Of a stretch of DNA of 64,000 bases, positions 6,788 to 14,521 are shown one piece after another (positions within the stretch are counted from its first letter, which is position 1; each line of letters opens with the position of its first letter). Below the pieces are notes generated by a model, which had not been told where the DNA came from, ran no database searches, and worked only from the letters and a program-made list of their open reading frames with translations. Where the stretch lies: positions 1 through 64,000 of the forward strand of contig NZ_LEKN01000013.1 of the NCBI RefSeq assembly GCF_009761395.1, read 5' to 3'. The stretch comes from Ursidibacter maritimus (GTDB lineage Bacteria; Pseudomonadota; Gammaproteobacteria; Enterobacterales; Pasteurellaceae). The position numbers were made by a program, and so were the translations under genes.

Positions 6788-7726
6788 ATGTTTAAAATTT
6801 CTTCTGAAATATCCCCAAAAACAAAAAAAAAGAAGAAGCTCCCAAAAGATAACATAAAAAATCACAGTCAATCAGCCCCCTTCTTCATTGATTTATATCA
6901 TTATCTTGATGATCTATTTTTTTATAACGATAATTCTGAAGTGATAGATGGAGTACGATATAGTTTAGTTCAAACTGATGATAATGGATACGGATTCCAA
7001 ATTAAGAACTTAGTTGATAACTTAGAACATATTTTTCAAAAACATTCTAGCGAATGCGATATATTAGCATTTAAGATATTAGGAAAAACTTTAAGAAAAG
7101 ATCTAGATGAATGGGGAAAAAATAGAATAAATCAAGGTAAAAGATATGATAAAAACGACTATATTTACAATTTAAAAAATTACTTAAAAGAAAAAGGAGG
7201 AGTTGAATGGCTATCCTTACAAAATTTACATAAAAATAAAACTCATTTTCCTATAGTGTACCAAGATCAATGTTTATTTGATGATAGTAAAACATTCCCG
7301 CCACATCCAATACTAAAAGATATTTCTATAGCAGAAGCTATAGGAGCAATAGCAATGGATCTAATTAATGACATTTTTACACAAACACAAAGATATAATT
7401 CCCTAGAGGAATGCTCTAACCAATTTAATATAATTTATTCATTAATATCATCAGCCATACAGCATATGAACGATGATCTTAATCGTTTAAATAACGCCAA
7501 AAAAGAAGAACGTAGAAAAATTTGTAATAACGCTTGTGGTGCTAAGAAAGAAAAATATCACAAAATACTTGAAGAAGCACTACAAGAATATAAAAATGGT
7601 TGTAAAATGTCTATATCTAGCTTTGCAGCTAATTTCTATAAACGAATAATTAGTCAAGGGGGAGAATACCCTAAAAAAAGAACAATAGAAGTGTATATAG
7701 GAAAAAAGATAAAGGAGATGAAATAG
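6788..7726 (+). CDS. Hypothetical 312-aa island protein, 3' end abutting an IS remnant
   Basis: This cytoplasmic protein has a Lys-rich N-terminus (KTKKKKKLPK), no signal peptide and no membrane segment. An AAGGAG ribosome site precedes the ATG well. The C-terminal part (SISSFAANFYKRI, then YPKKRTIEVYIGKKI) resembles a DNA-binding helix pair seen in phage and island regulators, but this is weak. The TAG stop is continuous with ATTAGCCC, which looks like the inner part of the neighbouring IS1016-type end, so the original C-terminus may have been cut off by the insertion. Family not recognised. Confidence 0.65.
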   Translation: MFKISSEISPKTKKKKKLPKDNIKNHSQSAPFFIDLYHYLDDLFFYNDNSEVIDGVRYSLVQTDDNGYGFQIKNLVDNLEHIFQKHSSECDILAFKILGKTLRKDLDEWGKNRINQGKRYDKNDYIYNLKNYLKEKGGVEWLSLQNLHKNKTHFPIVYQDQCLFDDSKTFPPHPILKDISIAEAIGAIAMDLINDIFTQTQRYNSLEECSNQFNIIYSLISSAIQHMNDDLNRLNNAKKEERRKICNNACGAKKEKYHKILEEALQEYKNGCKMSISSFAANFYKRIISQGGEYPKKRTIEVYIGKKIKEMK

Positions 7727-8262
7727 ATTAGCCCTAAATTTCACACCATTTTCACAGGATTCTTAACTGTTCTTTTGGTGTTCCAAAGTTAAAGCGAAAT
7801 TCACTCACATCAAGAGCATCATAGCTACGATAAGTATCGGTATAAACCCAGATAGGCTTAATTTTCATTTTAATAACAGGGAGTAACATTTCTGTCTTAG
7901 TATTTTCAACAACTCCTGTAAAGGCCTTTCTCTGCCGTTTTAAGAGACCAAAAAACAGCGACTATTCCTGCAGCACCTCTCCCTCTTTTTCCTTTGCGGT
8001 GACCACCGCTCTCATATAACTCAATTTTTTCCTCAAAAATTTCATCAGCTTCAAGGGATAAATGGTAGTCAATGACTTGACGAATTTTGTGGTAAAACAG
8101 GATCGCAGAATTAGGCTGAATCCCGAGTATATTAGTGGCTGAACGAGCTGTTACTTCTAGCACAAAAAATTCAAGAAGTCTTTTCTATATAGATTTCTTT
8201 AGTTTACAATGGGTTATCTTCATTTTTATAGACAAACATAACTGCTAATCTACGTCAGCCCC
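7723..8262 (-). mobile_element. Remnant IS1016-like element (IS1595 family)
   Basis: The right end keeps an IS1016-type terminal repeat, reading outward GGGGCTGACGTAGATTAGCA on the minus strand (8262-8243). The left end retains only TAGATTAGCCC at about 7724; the outermost bases are gone. Between them is a transposase gene broken by a stop codon and an internal deletion. It is a dead element. Confidence 0.75.
7752..8223 (-). pseudogene. IS1016/IS1595-family transposase, broken
   Basis: Reading leftward from ATG at 8223, the frame gives MKITHCKLKKSI, then an in-frame TAG, then LLEFFVLEVTARSATNILG and the zinc/DDE-region hallmark GHRKGKRGRGAAG. After a frameshift near 7910 it resumes with VENTKTEMLLPVIKMKIKP and YTDTYRSYDALDVSEF. 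It then jumps directly to the family C-terminus RFNFGTPKEQLRIL. The segment normally between these (about 60 residues including a catalytic acid) is deleted. Intact relatives are about 215-220 aa. The conserved ESYFGG motif is also damaged (reads ESGG). Confidence 0.85.
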
Positions 8263-8350
8263 AATATAAATAGAGATTAACAGGTATATAAGTAAGTTAG
8301 CTAATAATAGTTAGGATCTTAAGTAGATTAGTAGCTATCTATTTCAGTCT

Positions 8351-8611
8351 CTAATCTAATTCAGATAATAAACAATAAAATTCTGGTATTGATGGGCTAA
8401 GTGTTGAAGTAAATTTTACAACACTATCTCTTCGACCATTTTCAATAAAACGAATGTCAAGAAAAGAGAGATTGTAAACAAAATTTTGCCCTCTACCATT
8501 TGGTAAGGCATATTGTGAACCATCAATAATAAAATTTTTTTCTTCTTTAACTGCGATTAAAGCTAGCTCTAACATAATTTCTTGTTCAGTTCTCATTTTA
8601 AAATTTTTCAT
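8351..8611 (-). CDS. Small hypothetical protein
   Basis: An 86-aa frame with a plausible AAGGA ribosome site about 8 bases before the ATG. The start of the protein (MRTEQEIMLELALIAVKEE then IIDGSQ) faintly resembles the N-terminus of ANT(6)-type aminoglycoside adenylyltransferases (MRTEQE...GSR), but the essential GSR/D-x-D nucleotidyltransferase residues are not present, so it would at most be a remnant. No other feature is recognised. It is isolated between the IS remnant and the palindrome upstream of the AlpA-like gene. A gene-free stretch of about 90 bases (8263-8350) follows its 3' end. Confidence 0.4.
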   Translation of the reverse strand: MKNFKMRTEQEIMLELALIAVKEEKNFIIDGSQYALPNGRGQNFVYNLSFLDIRFIENGRRDSVVKFTSTLSPSIPEFYCLLSELD

Positions 8612-8765
8612 TTTTAAGTTTCCTTGTTTTTATTAAGTAACAACAGGATTACTCTGTTTGCCTCATTTAGCAAGTTTAGTTTTAATAAAAATAACTGAGT
8701 GCTGTCTATTTATACTGGTTAGATATGAATTTCTATCTTTATAAAAATAAAATCAAACAATAAAA

Positions 8766-8801
8766 ATAATATACAGTTTGCATATGCAGACTGTATATTA
8801 T
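8766..8801. promoter_or_regulatory. 36-bp near-perfect palindrome, probable operator
   Basis: Eighteen-base arms meet without a loop; only one position pair (8778/8789) fails to match. The centre is TTGCATATGCAG and the outer arms read AATATACAG and CTGTATATT. It lies about 75 bases upstream of the AlpA-like start, where a dimeric regulator of the excision/regulatory operon would be expected to bind. It is not a LexA box, since the CTGT/ACAG order is reversed. Confidence 0.7.
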
Positions 8802-8876
8802 ATTACTTACAAGTGTGGCAATAGATTTTATTTGTGATTTAATATTTATATTCTTGTAGAAAAGAGGGAAAACCAA

Positions 8877-9044
8877 ATGGGAAAAGAATTGTTGACTATA
8901 CATGAAGTCACTGAAATCACAGGTCTATCAACAAGTACAATATATAAGTATATTAAATTAAAAAAATTTCCAGAGCCTAAGCGTATAGGTTCTCGAACTG
9001 TTCGCTGGCGTTTGTCTGACATACAAGATTTTATTAATTCATAG
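8877..9044 (+). CDS. AlpA-family transcriptional regulator / excisionase-like protein
   Basis: This 55-aa gene has an AGAGGGAAAACC stretch upstream as ribosome site. The product has the AlpA/MerR-like winged-helix layout: LLTIHEVTEITGLSTSTIY (helix-turn-helix), a linker KKFPEPKRIGSRTVRW, and a closing SDIQDFINS. AlpA proteins of P4-like elements activate or assist excision by the adjacent tyrosine integrase. It stands behind the palindrome at 8766-8801 and just before a winged-helix gene, the usual neighbourhood of such proteins on P4-type islands. Confidence 0.85.
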   Translation: MGKELLTIHEVTEITGLSTSTIYKYIKLKKFPEPKRIGSRTVRWRLSDIQDFINS

Positions 9045-9055
9045 CGGTGGTGAAA

Positions 9056-9619
9056 ATGAGAATTAAACACAAAAAATCAAATAAAAAAGAATTAAAAAAT
9101 AAATTAAATGGCAACACATTTGTTCCTCTACGAACGGACTTAGTAAATAGCCCCAGTTTTATAACATTAAGTAATGCAGCTAAAGTTGTATTTATTCATA
9201 TGTTGGGAAAATATAATGGGAAAAACAATGGAGATATATCAGCCCCCCAAAACAAAGCAAAATCACTATTTAACTTATCTCCTAGAGGATTAAAACTCGC
9301 TCTAGATACATTAATAGATAAGAATTTTATAGAAATTACCCGACAAGGTTCAAAAAACCGATGCTCTCTATATGCTTTAACTTGTTTTCCGATGAATAAT
9401 ATTAATAAACACGATATTTATCTCAAAGAAACACACAAACCTAGTGACAGGTGGAAATCTAATTTATCGTCCAAAGATATAACTAAGAATAAAGAAAATA
9501 TTAATATCAATTCAAATGTCTTTTGTGAAAATTCATGTGAAATTACTCAAATTAAATATCATGATGATAAAAATTTAAATGATTCTCCTGAAATAAAAAT
9601 AGATGCTGTTAAAGAATGA
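9056..9619 (+). CDS. Winged-helix island protein (replication/regulation type)
   Basis: About 187 aa when started at the ATG at 9056; GTG codons at 9047 and 9050 are alternatives. It starts within 12 bases of the AlpA-like stop, so the two are co-transcribed. Residues about 25-110 form a likely winged-helix domain (FVPLRTDLVNSPSF, LSNAAKVVFIHML, LSPRGLKLALDTLIDKNFI then EITRQG), a pattern shared by replication-type or regulatory proteins of phages and integrative elements. The C-terminal 70 residues are Asn/Lys-rich and probably disordered. The exact role cannot be given from sequence. Confidence 0.6.
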   Translation: MRIKHKKSNKKELKNKLNGNTFVPLRTDLVNSPSFITLSNAAKVVFIHMLGKYNGKNNGDISAPQNKAKSLFNLSPRGLKLALDTLIDKNFIEITRQGSKNRCSLYALTCFPMNNINKHDIYLKETHKPSDRWKSNLSSKDITKNKENININSNVFCENSCEITQIKYHDDKNLNDSPEIKIDAVKE

Positions 9620-9967
9620 TCTAATATTTATATTGATTAAGATATCACAAATAAGAGCATCTAAAATATCTGAAATTTATATCTTTCTGTAAGAATTAAA
9701 ATAGATGCTATACCTATGGCATAATATATAAAGCTAATTACTCAGTATTGTTTAAAACACATAAAAAATAAGTTGACAGCATAACTGAGTAATTTACATT
9801 CAAGAGGTTTGCATAATAAATGATCTATTTAATATACTTTGTAATGTACCTCTCATCACTATGTAATTATCAGAAAATATAAAAATTCAACTTCTAGTCT
9901 TTCATAACAAATTTAGAGCATAATGAGGTGGATTTCACTAATCATTACAACATCTACCACATTCTAT
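9620..9967. other. AT-rich gap between winged-helix and integrase genes
   Basis: No gene is visible. It contains a 10-bp inverted repeat (ATTACTCAGT at 9737-9746 and ACTGAGTAAT at 9784-9793) with 37 bases between the arms, and a TTGACA word inside that spacer. These could belong to recombination directionality sites or a small transcript, but nothing more can be supported. Confidence 0.5.
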
Positions 9968-11188
9968 TTATAAGGTATTTGAGCATTTCTCAACATAGTC
10001 AGCCCATAACTGCATTACTCCTATACGTTGTTCTAAATAATCAGAGCGGTTATAGGCTTTTCGAGTTTGGTCTGCAATGATATGTGATAAGCACGCTTCA
10101 ACCACATCATAATTAATTAGCTGTTCATTAAGATAAGTGCTAGCAATTGATCGTAAGCCGTGCCCTTTCAGAACGCCTTTATATTTACCGCCAGCAAGTT
10201 TTTTTATCGCACTATTGACAGTTTGTGGGTTCATTGCTTGCTGTGGTTTTGTTTCGCTCTGAAATACAAAACGGCTTTGCCCTGTGATCCGTTTCATTCG
10301 TTCAAGTAAGCTTATCGCTTGACGTGAAAGTGGTACTATATGCGAACGTTTACCACCTTTCATCTTCTCTGCTGGAATGGTCCACGTTTTCTTGTCAAAA
10401 TCAATTTCGTGCCATTCAGCAGAAACGGCTTCTTTTGCTCGAACGATTGTCAGCAATTGCCATTTCACTAGCATTTTGACTTGTGCTGAATTATTACCAT
10501 TGTTCAAATCTGACAAAAATTCGGGCAAGCGTTCAGGGCGGATTGTGGGCGTGTTTTCTGATGTATAAATCGCAAAGCTCGCTGAAACATTTACACACTT
10601 GTTAAATTCAATCAGCCCCATATTTACCGCAAAATTTAGCACTTCATTCAGCAACCTGATTACACGGTGTAATGTATCGCCCACACCACGTTCTTTTAAC
10701 GGTTCAACCGCTTTAATAACCATTTGGGGGGTAATAGCGGAAATAGCCGTATTCCCCAATTTTTTGAAAAGATGGTTTTCCAATCTCGCCCAGTTTTTAT
10801 CCATTGTTTTAGGTTGCACTTCAAGGGCTTTCTTTTCTCGCCATTTTTCCGCCACGAGTCGCAAGGTATTTTCACGCTTAAAGATTTCTTCATCGATTAA
10901 GGTTTTTCTGTGAATTTGTGGATCAACATCTTGAGCAAGCAACGCAAGATATTCATCACGAGTTTTTCGGGCTTGAGCTAAAGATACATCTGGATATTTA
11001 CCTAGACTGATTTCAGTGCGTTTAGGCGGATTAGTGAAAGGTTTGTAGTAATTGAACCGCCATAATTTTGGCCCATTAGATTTTATTAGCAAAAAAAGTC
11101 CTTGCCCGTCCATTAGCTTATAATCCTTTTCTTTTCTTTTAGCTTTTTCTACTTCGGTGTTTGTAAGTGGTTTAGTTATACGTGGCAT
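9968..11188 (-). CDS. P4-type tyrosine integrase
   Basis: The 406-aa protein has the N-terminal arm-binding domain of P4/CP4 integrases (KLMDGQGLFLLIKSNG, LGKYPDVSLAQAR, about residues 23-75), a core-binding domain, and the catalytic domain. The tyrosine recombinase residues are visible: Arg250 (TIVRAKE), His343 and Arg346 (HGLRS), His369 (LSHI) and nucleophile Tyr379 (KAYNR). Length is normal, so it looks active. It would integrate and excise the island. It lies about 330 bases from the tRNA-Ile2 3' end and in the same orientation, the usual arrangement for this class. Confidence 0.95.
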   Translation of the reverse strand: MPRITKPLTNTEVEKAKRKEKDYKLMDGQGLFLLIKSNGPKLWRFNYYKPFTNPPKRTEISLGKYPDVSLAQARKTRDEYLALLAQDVDPQIHRKTLIDEEIFKRENTLRLVAEKWREKKALEVQPKTMDKNWARLENHLFKKLGNTAISAITPQMVIKAVEPLKERGVGDTLHRVIRLLNEVLNFAVNMGLIEFNKCVNVSASFAIYTSENTPTIRPERLPEFLSDLNNGNNSAQVKMLVKWQLLTIVRAKEAVSAEWHEIDFDKKTWTIPAEKMKGGKRSHIVPLSRQAISLLERMKRITGQSRFVFQSETKPQQAMNPQTVNSAIKKLAGGKYKGVLKGHGLRSIASTYLNEQLINYDVVEACLSHIIADQTRKAYNRSDYLEQRIGVMQLWADYVEKCSNTL

Positions 11189-11518
11189 AAAATAACCTCA
11201 TTTTTTAATAGAAAACTTTTACAAAATCACTTCTAAGGTATTTTGTTACTAGTTTGAGTCCGAATATTTCAAGCAAAAACATAACAGCTAAAGTTTTATC
11301 GAAGCCTTTTACTATAAGGCTTTTAAGATTTTTAGAAGTACCGATTTTGGGAATGTTTGTGAATGTACTACTAATTATACTCCTAAAAAATGTGGTTTGG
11401 AACATAAGAATATGTAAGACTACGGAAGATAACACAATGTAATAACTAATAAACTCCTTGTAGCACAAGGGTTTTTAATAAGAATACGGAAGAAAAAAGA
11501 AGAGTAGGGAATTTAAAA
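11189..11518. other. Probable attachment-site region between integrase and tRNA
   Basis: No convincing gene is present. A small hairpin CCTTG/CAAGG followed by GTTTTT (about 11457-11476) could end a rightward transcript. TACGGAAGA occurs twice (about 11422 and 11485). The region lies between the integrase start and the tRNA 3' end and should hold arm-type integrase sites, by analogy with other P4-type islands. Confidence 0.45.
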
Positions 11519-11595
11519 TGGTCCCCCCTACCGGACTTGAACCAGTGACCAAGCGATTATGAGTCGCCTGCTCTAACCGACTGAGCTAAGGGGGG
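11519..11595 (-). tRNA. ileX: tRNA-Ile2 (CAU anticodon, lysidine type)
   Basis: A complete cloverleaf is read on the minus strand: acceptor CCCCCCT pairing with AGGGGGG, D-arm TAGCTCAG, anticodon loop CTCATAA, T-arm GGTTCAAGTCC, and an encoded CCA. The CAU anticodon with the stem GGCGA/TCGCT and its close likeness to E. coli ileX (GCAGGCGACTCATAATCGC) point to the minor isoleucine tRNA whose wobble C becomes lysidine, rather than methionine. Its 3' end faces the integrase gene, so it is the probable island target. Confidence 0.88.
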
Positions 11596-11725
11596 ATAGA
11601 TGAAATGCAAAGCGGACGAGATTATAAAGATAAAGTTGTGATAAATCTAGTTTTGTGAATTTACTTGCATAAAAAAGAGCCGAAAGTGTTACAAAATAGG
11701 GATAAATAGTTGGCGAATATTTCAA

Positions 11726-12781
11726 TTAGATAGAAACAGATTTAATCTGCACATAAAGTTGTTGCCCTTCTGTTAATTGCATTTCTTCAAATGCCCATAG
11801 GCTGATGCTTGCCCAAATCTGTTGTTGTTCGATCTGAATTGCAACATCTAAGCGGTCAGATTGTGGCTCAATTTTGCAAATTGTGCCTTGTAGTACGTTT
11901 CGGATTGACGTTTTTTGTGGCTTTTGCAAGGCTAAAGAAACATCACGACTAGCGATCGTTATTCTTAACTTTTCACCAATTTGATAACGAGGTTGTTGAT
12001 TGATCCATATTCTTTGCTCCCCAATAGCCAATCCTTGCATCTGATAAGCAGGTTGTAATTCAGCAATCGGTAATTCAAGCAAGCTCATTTTTTGTGTTTC
12101 AGGCTGCCAAGCGGAAAAAGCATCACTATGCCAAACCGTTGCAGTATCTGCATAAGCCATTACTTTTCCTTGATCTAACAGGAGGAGATGATCGGCTAAA
12201 CGTACGACTTCATCTAGGCTATGGCTGACATATAGAATAGGAATTTCAAGCTGCTTGGCTAACTGGCCAAGATAATCCAGCAGTTCTTTTTTGCGTGGCA
12301 AATCTAATGCTGAAAGTGGTTCATCCATCAATAAAATATCTGGTTCTGATAATAAAGCACGCCCAATCGCTACTCTCTGCTTTTCTCCGCCAGATAAGCT
12401 ATTAGGGAAACGTTGTAGCAAATGTTCAATACCTAATAATTTTACAATTTGTAAAAATTTTTGAGGATCCACCCGCTTGCTACCATATTTTAAATTGCCT
12501 TCCACACGATAATGCGGAAATAATCTAGGCTCTTGGAAAACATAACCGACTTTACGTTGTTCGGGAGGCAGATTTATTCGTTTCTGGCGATCAAACAAAA
12601 TACGGTCGTTTAATATGATACTTCCGTTATCCGCTTTAGATAGACCTGCAACTAAGTTAATTATGCTTGATTTTCCAGCTCCTGAACGCCCAAATATAGC
12701 TGTTACGCCCTTTGCTGCGATAGTTACATTAACGCTTAAAGCTAATTCACCGAGTTGCTGTGTAATGTCGATCTTTAACAT
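11726..12781 (-). CDS. modC: Molybdate ABC transporter ATP-binding protein ModC
   Basis: The 351-aa protein energises molybdate import. It has Walker A GRSGAGKSS (31-39), signature LSGGEKQRV (129-137) and Walker B ILLMDEPLSALD (149-160). A C-terminal TOBE/Mop-like domain (about residues 285-350) is typical of ModC and binds oxyanions. Length matches the family (about 350). It lies 8 bases downstream of modB and is last in modABC, all leftward. Confidence 0.96.
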   Translation of the reverse strand: MLKIDITQQLGELALSVNVTIAAKGVTAIFGRSGAGKSSIINLVAGLSKADNGSIILNDRILFDRQKRINLPPEQRKVGYVFQEPRLFPHYRVEGNLKYGSKRVDPQKFLQIVKLLGIEHLLQRFPNSLSGGEKQRVAIGRALLSEPDILLMDEPLSALDLPRKKELLDYLGQLAKQLEIPILYVSHSLDEVVRLADHLLLLDQGKVMAYADTATVWHSDAFSAWQPETQKMSLLELPIAELQPAYQMQGLAIGEQRIWINQQPRYQIGEKLRITIASRDVSLALQKPQKTSIRNVLQGTICKIEPQSDRLDVAIQIEQQQIWASISLWAFEEMQLTEGQQLYVQIKSVSI

Positions 12782-12789
12782 TTTTCCAC

Positions 12790-13476
12790 CTATTTATATC
12801 GTTGTTGTCGCTGTGCTAACCATTCTGAACAAAATAGTGCAACTAATGAGATAACTATTGCCACTAAACATAAACGCGCGGCGGCAAATTCGCCGTCAGG
12901 GGTTTCAATAAACGTATAAAGTGCGGCTGGTATGGTTTGAGTTTCACTCGGGATATTGGAAACAAAGGTAATGGTTGCACCAAATTCGCCAAGAGAACGA
13001 GCAAAACCTAATACTGCCCCTGCAATAATCCCCGACAATGAAAGCGGTAAATTTAAGGTAAAAAAGACTTTTATCGGGCTTGCACCTAAGGTTCGAGCGG
13101 CTTGCTCTAACTTAGGGTCAATAGCTTCAAATGCTAATCGAATAGAACGAACCATCAGCGGAAATGCCATTATCATTGAGGCAAGTACAGCACCACGCCA
13201 AGAAAAGCTGAACGAAAAGTTAAACCATTCCCATAAATACTGCCCAATTGCCCCTTTTTTTGCCATTAGCACTAGCAGCAGATAGCCTATTACAACAGGG
13301 GGTAGCACCAAAGGTAAATGAATAATGCCATTCAATAAGTGCTTTCCCCAAAAATCTTTACGAGCAAGTAACCACGCAAATGCAATAGCAAAAGGTAATG
13401 CGAATAAGATAGCGATTGAGGCTATTTTTAAACTAAGGACAATCGCATTTAGTTCTTGTGGGGAAAAGTCAAACAC
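12790..13476 (-). CDS. modB: Molybdate ABC transporter permease ModB
   Basis: The 228-aa inner-membrane protein has about five hydrophobic segments and the permease EAA-type loop EQAARTLGASPIKVFF (about 125-140) that docks with ModC. The motif GEFGATITFVSNIP, usual in ModB, follows. Length is normal for ModB. It is followed closely by modC and preceded, about 90 bases away, by modA; that gap holds an uptake-signal core ACAAGCGGT at 13493-13501. Confidence 0.95.
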   Translation of the reverse strand: MFDFSPQELNAIVLSLKIASIAILFALPFAIAFAWLLARKDFWGKHLLNGIIHLPLVLPPVVIGYLLLVLMAKKGAIGQYLWEWFNFSFSFSWRGAVLASMIMAFPLMVRSIRLAFEAIDPKLEQAARTLGASPIKVFFTLNLPLSLSGIIAGAVLGFARSLGEFGATITFVSNIPSETQTIPAALYTFIETPDGEFAAARLCLVAIVISLVALFCSEWLAQRQQRYK

Positions 13477-13564
13477 AGGAAATTCTCAATAAACAAGCGG
13501 TTGGATTGCTGAAATTTTTGGCAAATCCCCTTTCCTTATAGTGTAAGAAAGGGGAAAATGGGCT

Positions 13565-14323
13565 TTATTGTACCGCTTTAAAGCCTGCTTTTTCAAATGC
13601 TGATTTTGCATTTGAGCTAGAAAGGAAATCTAAGAAGCGTTTAGCTTCTGCTTTTCCACTGAGTGTTGCTGCTGGGTAAACGACTTTACCGTAGCTCTCT
13701 TGTGGAAAGACGGCAACAACTTTTACTTTATCACTTACTTTCGCATCGGTTGAATAAACAATCCCAAGTGGTAATTCGCCACGTTCGATATAAGCCAGTA
13801 CCGCACGCACATCTTTTGCTTTAGATAAGCGATTTTCTACATCAATCCATAGATTAAAATGTTCAAGAGCTTTTTTAGCGTAACGCCCAACAGGAACATT
13901 ATCATCTCCCACAGCCAAATAGCTCTCACCAATTACCTTTTTAAATTCGATCTCTTTAACAGTTGTTTCTGTAAGCTCGCTGTCTTTAGGTGCAATTAAA
14001 ACCAATTCATTTTCGGCTAAGGTTTTTATATTTTTTGTTTTATTTGGCTGTTTTTCTGCAACATAGTCCATCCATTTTTTATCAGCAGAAACAAAAATAT
14101 CCGCAGGAGCATCTTGTTCAATCTGTTTTGCCAAAGTTGAAGAACCTGCAAAAGAAAATGTAATACTATCTTCAGGATATTGTTTTTTGTACTCTTCACC
14201 AATCTGCTGTAACACGTTTGTCATTGAAGAGGCAGCAAAGACAGTAATACTTTGTGCTAATACTGAAACAGAGCTGATACTAAAAGAACTGACTAAAGCA
14301 CATTTTAGTAATGTCTTTTTCAT
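13565..14323 (-). CDS. modA: Periplasmic molybdate-binding protein ModA
   Basis: The 252-aa protein has a Sec signal peptide ending near VLAQS (about residue 25). The mature protein begins ITVFAASSMTNVLQQIG, where the early Ser residues are the known oxyanion ligands of the family, and carries FSFAGSSTLAKQIEQ and the later DVRAVLAYIERGE-like segment. It captures molybdate or tungstate and passes it to ModBC. It is the first gene of the leftward modABC operon with a TAAAAGGAGATAAT ribosome site. Confidence 0.96.
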   Translation of the reverse strand: MKKTLLKCALVSSFSISSVSVLAQSITVFAASSMTNVLQQIGEEYKKQYPEDSITFSFAGSSTLAKQIEQDAPADIFVSADKKWMDYVAEKQPNKTKNIKTLAENELVLIAPKDSELTETTVKEIEFKKVIGESYLAVGDDNVPVGRYAKKALEHFNLWIDVENRLSKAKDVRAVLAYIERGELPLGIVYSTDAKVSDKVKVVAVFPQESYGKVVYPAATLSGKAEAKRFLDFLSSSNAKSAFEKAGFKAVQ

Positions 14324-14521
14324 ATTATCTCCTTTTATTTTAATAAAAAAGATTGTATAAACGATTATATAATGAATTTAAAAAAATCACTCATTTATGA
14401 AAAAATCAACGAGTTAATGTAATTCTTTAGTCCATATTTTCCCAAGCATTTATGCTCTACTTTCACATTTACTTATCATGGCTTTCAGATATAATCCCGT
14501 TTTCAAATACTTATCAACTTA

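Noticed and set aside
8351..8611. ANT(6)-type aminoglycoside resistance gene
   Set aside because: Only the first residues (MRTEQE) look similar; the nucleotidyltransferase residues are missing, so no resistance function is claimed.
8766..8801. LexA box upstream of the AlpA-like gene
   Set aside because: The order is ACAG...CTGT, the reverse of the LexA consensus.
1..11188. Second tRNA-Ile 3'-end copy marking the left island end
   Set aside because: No stretch like TCCGGTAGGGGGGACC was seen in this part; the left end is presumed to be outside the window.
11205..11468. Small leftward reading frame between integrase and tRNA
   Set aside because: No ribosome site, no family likeness and its position in the expected attachment region make it a chance frame.
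14340..14400. Possible ModE operator upstream of modA (CGATTATATAATG)
   Set aside because: Only part of the ModE palindrome is recognisable in a very AT-rich stretch, so I did not list it as a site.
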